The translations under genes and the position numbers were made by a program. A stretch of DNA of 64,000 nucleotides from Kineothrix sp. MSJ-39. Its GTDB lineage: Bacteria > Bacillota > Clostridia > Lachnospirales > Lachnospiraceae. The notes beneath the pieces were generated by a model. The model was not told where the DNA came from and made no database searches. It saw nothing but the letters and a program-made list of their open reading frames with translations. The DNA lies in NCBI RefSeq assembly GCF_018917935.1, contig NZ_JAHLPN010000006.1:62001-126000 (forward strand). The letters are read 5' to 3'. Below, piece by piece: positions 18,481 through 26,756 of this stretch (position 1 is its first letter; each line of letters opens with the position of its first letter).

Positions 18481-19323
18481 ATGGAAATGTTTGAATATAT
18501 TGATTTTATGAATCAGCCCTATGATATTTTTTATACAGATAATGTGAATTCACCTCTGCACTGGCATTATTACAGTGAAATTCTCTTTATAATCAGCGGT
18601 TCTGTCCGGATCATATGCAACAACCGGGAAGCCACTCTCCAGACAGGCGATCTGTGTTATTTCTATCCGCTACAGCTGCACAGCGTGCTTCCGGACATGA
18701 CATGCACTTCCCCTGTAAACTATGCAGTTATCAAATTTAATATCCAGACGCTGAATATCCCCCAGTCTTATCTCCAGACAATGTATTATTTATTTGTTCA
18801 CCGTACCTCAGAGGAAGACTTCTGTATCATTGCACATGATAACAATACTTTTTCTTCTATCGTGAATTCGATTGTTGCTGAATATGAAAGTTCTGCCCAG
18901 ATGCATATGCTTGCCGTTCAGGCTGATATCTGTCGTCTTCTGATCGCTTTGGCACGCAAAACAGAAACAAAAAAACGGCAATCATGCCAGGGATCTGAAC
19001 ATAATATGTCGTTTTATCATATTTTAGAGTATATAGATTCACATTCTGCCGAGCCTCTGGAAGTACAGGATCTTGCCCGGCTCTGTCATATGAGCTATTC
19101 TCATTTTGCAAAGCTTTTCCGTGAAAATTACGGGAGATCCTGTAAGGAGTATATCAAGTATATCCGGCTCAACAAGGCTCTGGATCTGCTGGTCAATTCA
19201 GATCTTGACATCGATTATATTGCCCAGGAGACCGGGTTCTATGACAGTAGTCATTTTATACGCCAGTACAAGAACTGGCGTGGTATCACACCGAAGCAGG
19301 AGCGGAAATTCATTGTCTCCTGA
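18481..19323 (+). CDS. AraC-family transcriptional regulator of the mannoside-type operon
   Basis: 280 residues: an N-terminal cupin-like sensor region (HWHYYSEILFIISGSV, ATLQTGDLCYFYPLQLHSV) and a C-terminal AraC double helix-turn-helix (DLARLCHMSYSHFAKLFREN then DYIAQETGFYDSSHFIRQYK). The start ATG has GGGGAGG nine bases upstream. It is transcribed away from the cellobiose 2-epimerase operon and is the obvious candidate to sense its substrate. Its end overlaps the convergent XRE gene by 14 bp. Confidence 0.88.
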   Translation: MEMFEYIDFMNQPYDIFYTDNVNSPLHWHYYSEILFIISGSVRIICNNREATLQTGDLCYFYPLQLHSVLPDMTCTSPVNYAVIKFNIQTLNIPQSYLQTMYYLFVHRTSEEDFCIIAHDNNTFSSIVNSIVAEYESSAQMHMLAVQADICRLLIALARKTETKKRQSCQGSEHNMSFYHILEYIDSHSAEPLEVQDLARLCHMSYSHFAKLFRENYGRSCKEYIKYIRLNKALDLLVNSDLDIDYIAQETGFYDSSHFIRQYKNWRGITPKQERKFIVS

Positions 19324-20314
19324 TCACTTTCAAAACAGCTGTCACAGCTCCGTATAAAACACCTGCGATCGCCCAGATCACCCAGTAATATCTGGGCTGT
19401 GCATTTCCATACGGTCCAAAGCAGGCAAATAGGAAAACCGCTGTGACAAGCAGCCAGTAACAGGTACTGACTGCACTAAAAAAAACACTTCTTTTCTTAT
19501 TTTCTCTTGTATATTCTTCTTCCTCCAGCAGCTTCTGCATGGAATCATTGATCGTTCCGGCATACACGAAAAGCAGACATGCGATTGCTATCACAAACAG
19601 CATAAAACAAACTGCCGCACAATAAACGATATCTCCGGCATCCAGTCCCATTGCCACAAAGAGTGGCATGACCGAAAAAATACATAAGACCGTTCCGATG
19701 ATCTTATTTTTTGTATAAACCGGCTGAAATTCCTTTTTGCGTTCCCTTACAAGACCGGATACACCATATTCCGTTTCGATTGGTTCTTTTTCCAAAAATG
19801 CATACTCTTTTTCTTTGTCACTACATGACGTATAAATCGCAACGCCAATCGTAACAAATAAAATGAGAACACACAGCCCGATCGCAGCAGCGACATTTTC
19901 AGTGATTCCAAAGATTGCATATTCACTGATGGATGACAGCAAAATCAGTGCAATAGGCGAACTCACCCATAAAAAAGTTGCCAGCGCCTTCTTTGGGGCA
20001 TTTTCTTTTTCCAGCTTCATATATGTGGAAGCATCTTCCATAGTTACCTGTCTGTATGCCATTTCCAGATCAGCCTGCCTGACCGCATCTGTCATTGCCA
20101 CCGGCTCCGGCTCTTCCAGTTCATCCTTTAATAAATAATCGGTCGTGACTGAAAACAGTCTGCTGATCTGCACGATCTTTTCGATATCAGGCACAGACTG
20201 CGCCCCTTCCCATTTGGATACGGATTGTCTGGTTACCCCCAGCCTACTGGCAAGCTCCTCCTGCGACCAGCCTGCTTTCTTTCTCATATTTATGATTTTG
20301 TCTGCCAGAATCAT
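19310..20314 (-). CDS. XRE-family regulator fused to a membrane domain
   Basis: 334 residues. The N-terminus is a Cro/C1 HTH (MILADKIINMRKKAGWSQEE ... VTRQSVSKWEGAQSVPDI) ending at DYLLKDE. It is followed by a linker and about five hydrophobic segments (ATFLWVSSPIALILLSSI; AAAIGLCVLILFVTIGVAI; IIGTVLCIFSVMPLFVAMGL; IVYCAAVCFMLFVIAIACLL; a pair near the end). Membrane-tethered HTH proteins of this kind are common in Firmicutes, but their targets are mostly unknown. The ATG has AAAGGAG upstream. The upstream gap carries paired ACCGGTTGCG repeats, which suggest autoregulation. Confidence 0.82.
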   Translation of the reverse strand: MILADKIINMRKKAGWSQEELASRLGVTRQSVSKWEGAQSVPDIEKIVQISRLFSVTTDYLLKDELEEPEPVAMTDAVRQADLEMAYRQVTMEDASTYMKLEKENAPKKALATFLWVSSPIALILLSSISEYAIFGITENVAAAIGLCVLILFVTIGVAIYTSCSDKEKEYAFLEKEPIETEYGVSGLVRERKKEFQPVYTKNKIIGTVLCIFSVMPLFVAMGLDAGDIVYCAAVCFMLFVIAIACLLFVYAGTINDSMQKLLEEEEYTRENKKRSVFFSAVSTCYWLLVTAVFLFACFGPYGNAQPRYYWVIWAIAGVLYGAVTAVLKVIRRQ

Positions 20315-20367
20315 GTTGCACTCTCCTTTTGTTGTCAGTTATTTGATGCACTTATCCTATCGTTTTT

Positions 20368-20419
20368 ACCGGTTGCGCGCAAGAAAGCGGCGCAGGCAAT
20401 GTGTCAACCACCGGTTGCG
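20368..20419. promoter_or_regulatory. Paired ACCGGTTGCG elements, candidate operator of the XRE gene
   Basis: ACCGGTTGCG occurs at 20368-20377 and again at 20410-20419, 42 bp apart (about four helical turns), on the same DNA face. The left copy runs into the perfect 10-bp palindrome TTGCGCGCAA (20373-20382). The right copy lies in CAACC-ACC-GGTTG (20407-20419). GCACTT (20349-20354) and AAGTGC (20420-20425) flank the pair as an inverted repeat. All lie 35-110 bp upstream of the XRE start at 20314. Confidence 0.5.
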
Positions 20420-20441
20420 AAGTGCTGATTTCCTGCATTTT

Positions 20442-21212
20442 CTACTGTTTTTCTTTGCGAAACAGCCAGAGGAAACATCCATGCAACAGCCCGAATACAT
20501 ACCACAAATTAATGTGTCCTCTTTCTCCTGTCAGTCCAAACTGTATCATCCGCAAATAAAGATCCGGCAGACCACGCAGCTTACCGGAAAACAAATGTCT
20601 GATCATTGTTCCGTCAAAGGATTCTACCGGCGGATGATTTGCCCATTGCCATGCTTCATAGCCCCACTCTGCAATCTGCAAAGCAGCAAGCATAACAAAA
20701 ACGATCAGTATCAGCAAAAGAATTCTGTGTATCCAGCCACAGGCTTTTCCCCGTAACGGTTGAAAAGCCGGATATAACAGATGCACAAGCTGCAGAAACA
20801 GGCTGCCGCCCCAGAAAAAACACAGAGGATACAACATATATTTACAGATAAACACCGGCCAGAGCAGAAATGTATCCTGCACATAGCGGTATATCGCCGG
20901 CTCAGCCAGCCTGATCGCAAGCAGTACTAAAATAAGTCCTGCGATCTGCACAATCCATAACCACATACTCCTTTTCCCGTCTTTTGGATCCTGCTTCCCT
21001 TTTTCTTTCGGCTCTTTCCCCTCGATCAAAAAGGATACCTCCGTTTCAAGAGTCTCAGACAACTTATGGAGCATGGCAATATCCGGCTCACTCTTTCCAT
21101 TCTCATAACTGCTGACAGTCTGACGCGTCACCTGCAGATGGGAAGCCAGTTCTTCCTGTGTCATACCTTTTTCCCGCCGCAATTTCAATATCCGTTCTCC
21201 AAGTTCACTCAT
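20442..21212 (-). CDS. XRE-family regulator fused to a membrane domain (second copy)
   Basis: 256 residues: HTH (MSELGERILKLRREKGMTQE ... VTRQTVSSYENGKSEPDIAM) to about residue 65, a Lys-rich linker (GKEPKEKGKQDPKDGKR), then about four membrane segments (MWLWIVQIAGLILVLLAI onward). The ATG at 21212 has AGGAGG six bases upstream; the ATG at 21218 touches that site. It precedes the other membrane XRE gene on the same strand with a 127-bp gap. The membrane parts differ, so the two are related in plan rather than a recent duplication. Function unknown. Confidence 0.8.
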   Translation of the reverse strand: MSELGERILKLRREKGMTQEELASHLQVTRQTVSSYENGKSEPDIAMLHKLSETLETEVSFLIEGKEPKEKGKQDPKDGKRSMWLWIVQIAGLILVLLAIRLAEPAIYRYVQDTFLLWPVFICKYMLYPLCFFWGGSLFLQLVHLLYPAFQPLRGKACGWIHRILLLILIVFVMLAALQIAEWGYEAWQWANHPPVESFDGTMIRHLFSGKLRGLPDLYLRMIQFGLTGERGHINLWYVFGLLHGCFLWLFRKEKQ

Positions 21213-21240
21213 ACGCATCCTCCTCTCATAAAAGTCCCTG

Positions 21241-21285
21241 CATACGGTTCCTTGTTATAAAATATTATATTCAGTATACCGTATG
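21241..21285. promoter_or_regulatory. Inverted repeat CATACGGT / ACCGTATG in the XRE promoter region
   Basis: CATACGGT (21241-21248) and ACCGTATG (21278-21285) form a perfect 8-bp inverted repeat with a 29-bp AT-rich centre holding TATA-like hexamers. It sits 29-73 bp upstream of the XRE start at 21212. This is a plausible autoregulatory operator; no clear -35 box was seen. Confidence 0.45.
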
Positions 21286-21290
21286 GGCGG

Positions 21291-21322
21291 AAAAAAGGCA
21301 CGCAAAGATTCTTTGCATGCCT
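21291..21322 (-). terminator. Terminator of the GH5-GH43 operon; left copy of a 32-bp direct repeat
   Basis: Hairpin with 11-bp arms (GGCATGCAAAG / CTTTGCGTGCC, one G-U) and a 3-base loop, followed on the minus strand by six T. It lies 21 bp beyond the GH43 stop. The same 32 bases recur exactly at 25059-25090. Confidence 0.85.
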
Positions 21323-21342
21323 CAGCGTTTTCTCCTCTTTTA

Positions 21343-22965
21343 TTAGAATAAGATTTCCTTTAACTGTATTTTTTCGGAACCATGGTACACAAAAAATAAT
21401 GCATGAATCCCATTTATAACAGGGATATCTGCCCGGTATTCTCTCCATTCAAAAGAATTTCCGATAGTAATTTCTCCAATTGCCGGTCCATTTTCCTCTA
21501 AACGAATCTCCAAAAAAGGCTTCCTGCGTTCTACAGCATTATTATCCTTTGCGATTGGCTGATCATCCATACAGCGTATATCAACACGCAATGGCCCATT
21601 ATATACAACTTTGTTCTCCGGCGTTTCAATTCTTGCTGTAACACCAATGGAATTGATCCGGTCAAAAGAAAAATATTTATAACCAATGACCGTTCCGTCC
21701 TCGATTTCGGCAATAAACCGATCATCTCCCTTATTTGTTATATTAGGAAATGATATCTGGTAAATGCTGTTAGAACCGTGAGGCATATTTCCATTCGTTA
21801 AATTACAGGCAATAACAGAAGGATAGTGTAACCCGGCTTCTGCTTCAAGGGAACCGTTATTAAGGCCACAGCTTGTGATTTCTACCTGTGCAATATTACC
21901 ATTTTCGTCAATATTGATCTTCTCGGCACAGGACTGTCTGGAATAATCGGATTTATGCGTCAGTCTGTGGTAGAAAACATACCATTCACCATTGATGAAC
22001 TCAATGCTTCCGTGAGTTGTTCCTGTCATAGCGACTTTCTTTTTGTTTGTTCTTCCTTGAAATCCTATATCGCCATTAGATACTATAGTTCCACGAAATG
22101 TAAAATCGCGATCCGGACAGGCACTTGTTGCATAACACAATTCGTGATTTTGCCAGGAAGAATAAATGAAGTAGTAGGTATCCTTGATTTTGCGCATGGA
22201 AGCCCCCTCAAAAAAGGGATGCTCTTCAAAACTGGTGCCTTTCACCTTATATGGAATAATGTGATGAGGTTCTTCTTTGATGGTTACCATATCATCACAA
22301 AGTACTGCCATAACCGGTCCCATAACACTGTCAGGATCGTTTGGATTGCCGCTTTTACAACTTTCCGGATGACTTCTGTAGCTTAAGATATCTTCCCTGG
22401 TTTTTCCAAACATTTCCATTTCCTGTTTGATATATTCCTCATTGGAATCAAAATCTTCACATTCTTCAAAACCATATCTTGTACCGTAAAATAAACGAAT
22501 GGTACCATTGTCATTCATAACAGCAGGGTCAAAGCAGACATATTTTTTCATTATACTGCCATCTGCGAAGTGGACATGATTCAGATATGCAAATGGTCCC
22601 TGCGGATATTTACTCACGGCAACACTGATTGGACGGCTGTAGCCACCAATGCCATACTCGCCGGCCATGCAGTAATATAAATAATAGTTTCCATCATTGC
22701 CTTTTACGACATCCGGCGCATACATGTACGGAAATTCCTCATAGTCGGGATCCTGACTTGCGCAGTAAGAAACACCTTCGCATTTCCAGGCGGTAAGATC
22801 ATCGACCGGTGCAGAATAAACGACATAATCGTTCATGCAATAGGTATGCCCACCTTCCCGGTCATGGGAGCCGTAATGATAGACTCTGTCACCAAATACG
22901 TGTGGTTCTCCGTCTGCAATATATTCAGATAACGGTAAAAATGGATTGTAAACTTGTTTTTTCAT
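21343..22965 (-). CDS. Glycoside hydrolase family 43 protein
   Basis: 540 residues, no signal peptide. The N-terminal five-bladed propeller is recognised by NPFLPLSEYIADGEPHVFGD with RVYHYGSHD, YAPDVVKGNDGNYYLYYC (Asp of the catalytic triad), GPFAYL and FFEGASMRKIKDTYYFIYSS (Glu acid). The last about 180 residues look like a beta-sandwich accessory domain. GH43 enzymes are mainly arabinofuranosidases and xylosidases; the substrate here is not readable. The ATG has AGGAG nine bases upstream. It follows GH5 by 47 bp. Codon use is AT-richer than in flanking genes. Confidence 0.85.
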   Translation of the reverse strand: MKKQVYNPFLPLSEYIADGEPHVFGDRVYHYGSHDREGGHTYCMNDYVVYSAPVDDLTAWKCEGVSYCASQDPDYEEFPYMYAPDVVKGNDGNYYLYYCMAGEYGIGGYSRPISVAVSKYPQGPFAYLNHVHFADGSIMKKYVCFDPAVMNDNGTIRLFYGTRYGFEECEDFDSNEEYIKQEMEMFGKTREDILSYRSHPESCKSGNPNDPDSVMGPVMAVLCDDMVTIKEEPHHIIPYKVKGTSFEEHPFFEGASMRKIKDTYYFIYSSWQNHELCYATSACPDRDFTFRGTIVSNGDIGFQGRTNKKKVAMTGTTHGSIEFINGEWYVFYHRLTHKSDYSRQSCAEKINIDENGNIAQVEITSCGLNNGSLEAEAGLHYPSVIACNLTNGNMPHGSNSIYQISFPNITNKGDDRFIAEIEDGTVIGYKYFSFDRINSIGVTARIETPENKVVYNGPLRVDIRCMDDQPIAKDNNAVERRKPFLEIRLEENGPAIGEITIGNSFEWREYRADIPVINGIHALFFVYHGSEKIQLKEILF

Positions 22966-23012
22966 GTTCGTAAACTCCTATAAATATATAATGTGGTTAT
23001 TGTTTTTAATCG

Positions 23013-24023
23013 TTACAGGCATTTTATGATTTCATCTCGTCTGGAATTGTAATGTTCATCAGTTAATCCGAAATCCATTGCTTTATAAGTCCAGACAGCA
23101 CGCCCTATCCCATACTTGTCAAAAACCTTGGATATATCCTGATACCAGCTTAAGGTGCCATCTATATTAGCCTTATCAATGACGCCGTATTCTCCGCAAT
23201 AGACTGGTACATCTGCCTTGGCGGCAGCGTCAACTGCCTCAGTAATCAATGCATCCATAAATTTTTCGCCCATCTCATCTGTGTTATTTAATCCGGAGCC
23301 AAAACATCCAAGCTCTTTTGCGTGGGCACGGTAATCATTTATATCACCAGGATATTTCATAGAAATATTTGAAATAACGGGCTGCCAGTAAGCACCTTGA
23401 TGCGTGAATAAAAATGGTTCATAAAAATGAAAATTGTAAACAATGTTTTCGTCCAGAGGAATATCCAACTGTGAGAGAGAATGGACACTATTCCAAAAGA
23501 CTCCGCCGATAATGATTTTCTTATCAGGCACAATTTTACGGAGTTCTTTTATGCCTTCTGCAGCTAATGAATTCCATATACCTGCATCAATATTTGTAAT
23601 TTCATTTAATAATTCAAAGGCTATGATATCTACTTTGCCATATCGTAAGGCTATGGTTTTCCAAAGAGACAAAAATCTGTTTCTCAAATTTTCATCTTCA
23701 AACATAATGTTGTCATCTGGCTGGTTGTCAAAGGAAAAACCTTTCGTTCTGTGCAAATCCAGGATCAGATTGAGTCCGTATTTCCGACACCATGTAACAC
23801 AATTGTCAATGTACAAATATCCTGTTTCAAGAACATTTCCATTTTCATCTTCGATCACATTATAGTCAATAGGAATCCGGACATGATCCAGTCCCCAGTC
23901 GGCAATGATCTTGATATCATTTTCTTTTATAAAAGATTTGTAATGATCTTCTGTATATTCAGAACATTGTGAGAGCCAGCCGCCCAGATTAATTCCATGC
24001 ATAAATCCTTTTAATTGTTTCAT
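23013..24023 (-). CDS. Glycoside hydrolase family 5 protein (cytoplasmic endo/exo-beta-glycanase)
   Basis: 336 residues forming a single (beta/alpha)8 domain: GINLGGWLSQC near the start, WGLDHVRIPIDYN, YGLNLILDLHRTKG, acid/base Glu in AFELLNEITN, YNFHFYEPFLFTHQG, and nucleophile Glu in VYCGEYGVID, all in GH5 order. No signal peptide, so it probably acts on imported oligosaccharides (glucan- or mannan-type linkages are both possible). The ATG has AAGGTGG upstream. First gene of the operon with GH43, divergent from an AraC regulator. Confidence 0.87.
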   Translation of the reverse strand: MKQLKGFMHGINLGGWLSQCSEYTEDHYKSFIKENDIKIIADWGLDHVRIPIDYNVIEDENGNVLETGYLYIDNCVTWCRKYGLNLILDLHRTKGFSFDNQPDDNIMFEDENLRNRFLSLWKTIALRYGKVDIIAFELLNEITNIDAGIWNSLAAEGIKELRKIVPDKKIIIGGVFWNSVHSLSQLDIPLDENIVYNFHFYEPFLFTHQGAYWQPVISNISMKYPGDINDYRAHAKELGCFGSGLNNTDEMGEKFMDALITEAVDAAAKADVPVYCGEYGVIDKANIDGTLSWYQDISKVFDKYGIGRAVWTYKAMDFGLTDEHYNSRRDEIIKCL

Positions 24024-24094
24024 TGTGATCCACCTTTCCTTTAATAGACTTTTGTGTTGTTTCTTTTTAATAAGTATCCGTTACAGCGTATATA

Positions 24095-24107
24095 AAATCA
24101 ATGATTT
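24095..24107. promoter_or_regulatory. 13-bp palindrome between GH5 and AraC genes
   Basis: AAATCA-A-TGATTT is a perfect inverted repeat 72 bp upstream of the GH5 start and 100 bp upstream of the AraC start. It could be a regulator site, but AT-rich palindromes arise easily by chance in this region. Confidence 0.3.
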
Positions 24108-24155
24108 ATTGCGTAAAAACAATGACATATTCTGCTTTTTTGAAAAGGATTGCTG

Positions 24156-24184
24156 TTGAACTGAAAAAAGTAATATTGTATAAT
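24156..24184 (+). promoter_or_regulatory. Predicted promoter of the AraC-family regulator at 24207
   Basis: TTGAAC (24156-24161), 17-bp spacer, TATAAT (24179-24184). The start codon lies 22 bp beyond the -10 element, so the leader is short. Confidence 0.7.
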
Positions 24185-24206
24185 CTGAAAACAAGGAGAG
24201 AATGTT

Positions 24207-24995
24207 ATGCAGATCAATAATATTGGATATCACCATTTTCATGATGCAGATTTTAAAATAGAACGTCCGAACGGGTCAGGGGATTATCTTCTTTTGCTTT
24301 TTGAAACCCCTGCTATTTTTATATTAAAGGGAAAAGAGGTCGCTGCGGCACCTAATTCTTTTATTCTATATAAGAAAGGAACACCGCAGTTTTATCATGC
24401 TGACGGTGCAAAATTTTCTAATGACTGGATTCATTTTGATATGACATATGAGGATTTATCATATTTGGAAAGGCTGGAAATCCCTTTTGATAAAGTAATT
24501 TCTCTCGGAGACATGAATGAGCTGTCATTATTTGTAAAGAATATGTGTTTTGAGAGATATTCAGATAATAAATATAAAGAAGATACCATTCAATTATATA
24601 TGCGGTTATTTTTTATTAAACTTAGTGAAAAAATACATGTTGACAGAAAGAACAGTCCAAATTCATATTATGAAAAGCTGTCAGTTATTCGGACAAACAT
24701 TTATAACATGCCATACTTTGATTGGAATGTGGAAGGAGTTGCCCACCAGCTTACTATGAGCAAATCTTATTTTCAACATTTATATAAAGAACAGTTTGGA
24801 ACGAGTATTATGAATGATGTCATTCAAAGCCGGATCGATCATGCCAGGTATCTGCTGTCATCAACAGATCTTTCTGTTATCAAGATAGGTGAAATGTGCG
24901 GGTATACATGTACCTCCCATTTTTTCAGACAGTTTAAACTTCGAATGAAATTGACGCCATCTGAATATCGTGAGAATTTAAAAACAGAATCATAA
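24207..24995 (+). CDS. AraC-family regulator of the GH5-GH43 module
   Basis: 262 residues. The N-terminal sensing region contains LLLFETPAIFILKGKEVAAA, NSFILYKKGTPQFYHADG and DWIHFDM. The C-terminal double HTH contains GVAHQLTMSKSYFQHLYKEQ and KIGEMCGYTCTSHFFRQFKL. It has AAGGAGAG upstream of the ATG. Divergent from GH5, so probably its local activator. The gene is strikingly AT-rich compared with the housekeeping genes nearby. Confidence 0.87.
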   Translation: MQINNIGYHHFHDADFKIERPNGSGDYLLLLFETPAIFILKGKEVAAAPNSFILYKKGTPQFYHADGAKFSNDWIHFDMTYEDLSYLERLEIPFDKVISLGDMNELSLFVKNMCFERYSDNKYKEDTIQLYMRLFFIKLSEKIHVDRKNSPNSYYEKLSVIRTNIYNMPYFDWNVEGVAHQLTMSKSYFQHLYKEQFGTSIMNDVIQSRIDHARYLLSSTDLSVIKIGEMCGYTCTSHFFRQFKLRMKLTPSEYRENLKTES

Positions 24996-25058
24996 GAGAA
25001 TAAAATATTATCGCGCAAGAAAATATATCAAAAATGATTATCATGCGGTCACAGAGTC

Positions 25059-25090
25059 AAAAAAGGCACGCAAAGATTCTTTGCATGCCT
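25059..25090. terminator. Bidirectional terminator; right copy of the 32-bp direct repeat
   Basis: Identical over 32 bases to 21291-21322. It lies between the AraC gene (plus strand, ends 24995) and the hexuloisomerase gene (minus strand, ends 25131). T-runs on both strands (TTTTTT on minus, TTTT on plus) let it serve both convergent units. Confidence 0.85.
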
Positions 25091-25130
25091 TTTCAGAAAT
25101 ATATAAGGGAAAATATAAAGGGGAACAAAT

Positions 25131-25703
25131 TTATTCGATGTTACGGTGTCTCTTTTCCATATCGGCGTGAGATACCTGCATCTTCTCTTCGAGCATCATA
25201 ACGATCATATCAAAGAGCATATACAAATGCTGTTCAAACAGATTTCCCATCGGCTGAATGGATGGTACGGCTCTGTCATCCGTTCCGTTAAATACCGCTG
25301 CCGGAACAAATAAGGTAAAATCAGCCAGCTGCGGACAGGTCTGTTTTGGCGAGCCTGTCACAACTGCCACTGTGGCACCTGCTTTCTTTGCCTGCTCTAC
25401 CACATAGGTGATATGACCGATCGCACCGGAACCGTTTGTGGCAATGAACAGATCGCCCGGATGCATGCCCGGTGTTGTATCATCCCAGATCCAGTGTGTT
25501 TCTTTTCCGAGATGCATCAGACGCATGGCAAATCCTCTTGTGGAAATACCTTCTCTTCCGACACCCATAAGAAAGATCCTGTCAGCTTTGCAGATCAGAT
25601 CCATAAACCGGGAAAGTTCCTCTACATCCTGTTTTTCAAATACTTCTTTATGTTCTTTCAAAAGTGTCTGGTAAAGTTCTGTATATTTTTCTTCTACGTT
25701 CAT
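25131..25703 (-). CDS. hxlB: 6-phospho-3-hexuloisomerase-like SIS-domain protein
   Basis: 190 residues, a single sugar-isomerase (SIS) domain. Family marks: ICKADRIFLMGVGREG, FAMRLMHLGKETHWIW with DDTTP, and the phosphosugar loop LFIATNGSGAIGH. FAMRLMHLG with xxTTP distinguishes 6-phospho-3-hexuloisomerases, which interconvert 3-hexulose 6-phosphate and fructose 6-phosphate. GREG and GSGAIG differ slightly from the common GRSG and GSGET. No hexulose-phosphate synthase (HxlA) lies in the window. It is the last gene of the sugar ABC operon, 15 bp after a permease, so it probably acts on the imported and phosphorylated sugar. SD site AAGGAAGG. Confidence 0.8.
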   Translation of the reverse strand: MNVEEKYTELYQTLLKEHKEVFEKQDVEELSRFMDLICKADRIFLMGVGREGISTRGFAMRLMHLGKETHWIWDDTTPGMHPGDLFIATNGSGAIGHITYVVEQAKKAGATVAVVTGSPKQTCPQLADFTLFVPAAVFNGTDDRAVPSIQPMGNLFEQHLYMLFDMIVMMLEEKMQVSHADMEKRHRNIE

Positions 25704-25718
25704 AACAAACCTTCCTTT

Positions 25719-26744
25719 CTACTTTGCAGCACTTGCAAGTGCTTTCATACTCTTCTTTAAGGTACTCTTCTTTGACTGGATCGCAATGATATGGTTCAGA
25801 CCGAGTACCAGGATCAGCATGATGCCCCAGATCAGCTTCTTTGTATAAGGGGACAGTGACATGATCGTAAAGGCACTGGACATTACCTGCATCAGAATGA
25901 TCGCGATCACAACACCGCCGACCTTTCCTTTTCCACCGTTCGGATCAATACCACCGATCACACAGACGATCATCGTCTGCAGCAGATAAGAATCACCGTA
26001 ACCAACCTTTGCCGAATTGACACGGCTTAAAATGATCAGTCCTGCGATACCGGATAATACAGCTGTCAGCATGAATACAAGCACGCTCATCTTTTCATTA
26101 TGGAAGCCACTGAATCTTGCTGCTACCGGATTGCCACCGTATAAGTACAGCTTCCGTCCAAATCCTGTCAGGGATAAGATGAGTCCCAGTACAAGCGCTA
26201 CGATCAGAAACAGCCAGAAGATCACCGGAAGTCCTAAAAAGATTGCTTTTCCAAAGGAAGAAAACAACGGATCGATGTCTCCCACGCTTGTACCGCCTGT
26301 GATCGCCATACCGACGCCCTGGATGAGTGTCATGGTACCAAGTGTGGCAACAAGTGAAGGCGCAGATGTTTTTGCAATGATCAGGCCGTTTAACAGACCG
26401 AATACAAGGCTTGTGCAAAGTGCAACCAGAACGGCAAGTGCAACTCTGGCACCACCCTGCGTTCCGAACGCCCATGTACCGTTTAATACATAAGCCGTAA
26501 AAATAGCTACCGTATTGGCGTTGGCAATGATTGAAAGATCAATGCCGCCTACCATGTTGGATAACATCATTGCCAGTGCCAGAAAGCCGAACTCCGGAAT
26601 CTGGAATGCCATAGACTGAATATTTCTGGCTGAGTACATGGATGAGCCGAATACAAATGCCGCGATCAGAAGAACTGCTGCAGTAAGGCCAACCAGAATA
26701 CTCAGATCGATATCTTTTTCCAAAAAGCTTTTCACTTTTTTCAT
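25719..26744 (-). CDS. Sugar ABC transporter permease (RbsC/LsrD-type), second permease
   Basis: 341 residues, about ten membrane helices, of the branched-chain/ribose permease family: FGFLALAMMLSNMVGGIDLS in the first core and GYGDSYLLQTMIVCVIGGID in the second. It pairs with the permease at 26.8-27.8 kb to form a heterodimeric channel, as in LsrC-LsrD and RhaP-RhaQ systems. The ATG has AGGAGG upstream; it starts 12 bp after the other permease. Confidence 0.9.
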   Translation of the reverse strand: MKKVKSFLEKDIDLSILVGLTAAVLLIAAFVFGSSMYSARNIQSMAFQIPEFGFLALAMMLSNMVGGIDLSIIANANTVAIFTAYVLNGTWAFGTQGGARVALAVLVALCTSLVFGLLNGLIIAKTSAPSLVATLGTMTLIQGVGMAITGGTSVGDIDPLFSSFGKAIFLGLPVIFWLFLIVALVLGLILSLTGFGRKLYLYGGNPVAARFSGFHNEKMSVLVFMLTAVLSGIAGLIILSRVNSAKVGYGDSYLLQTMIVCVIGGIDPNGGKGKVGGVVIAIILMQVMSSAFTIMSLSPYTKKLIWGIMLILVLGLNHIIAIQSKKSTLKKSMKALASAAK

Positions 26745-26756
26745 TCTCGTTTCCTC

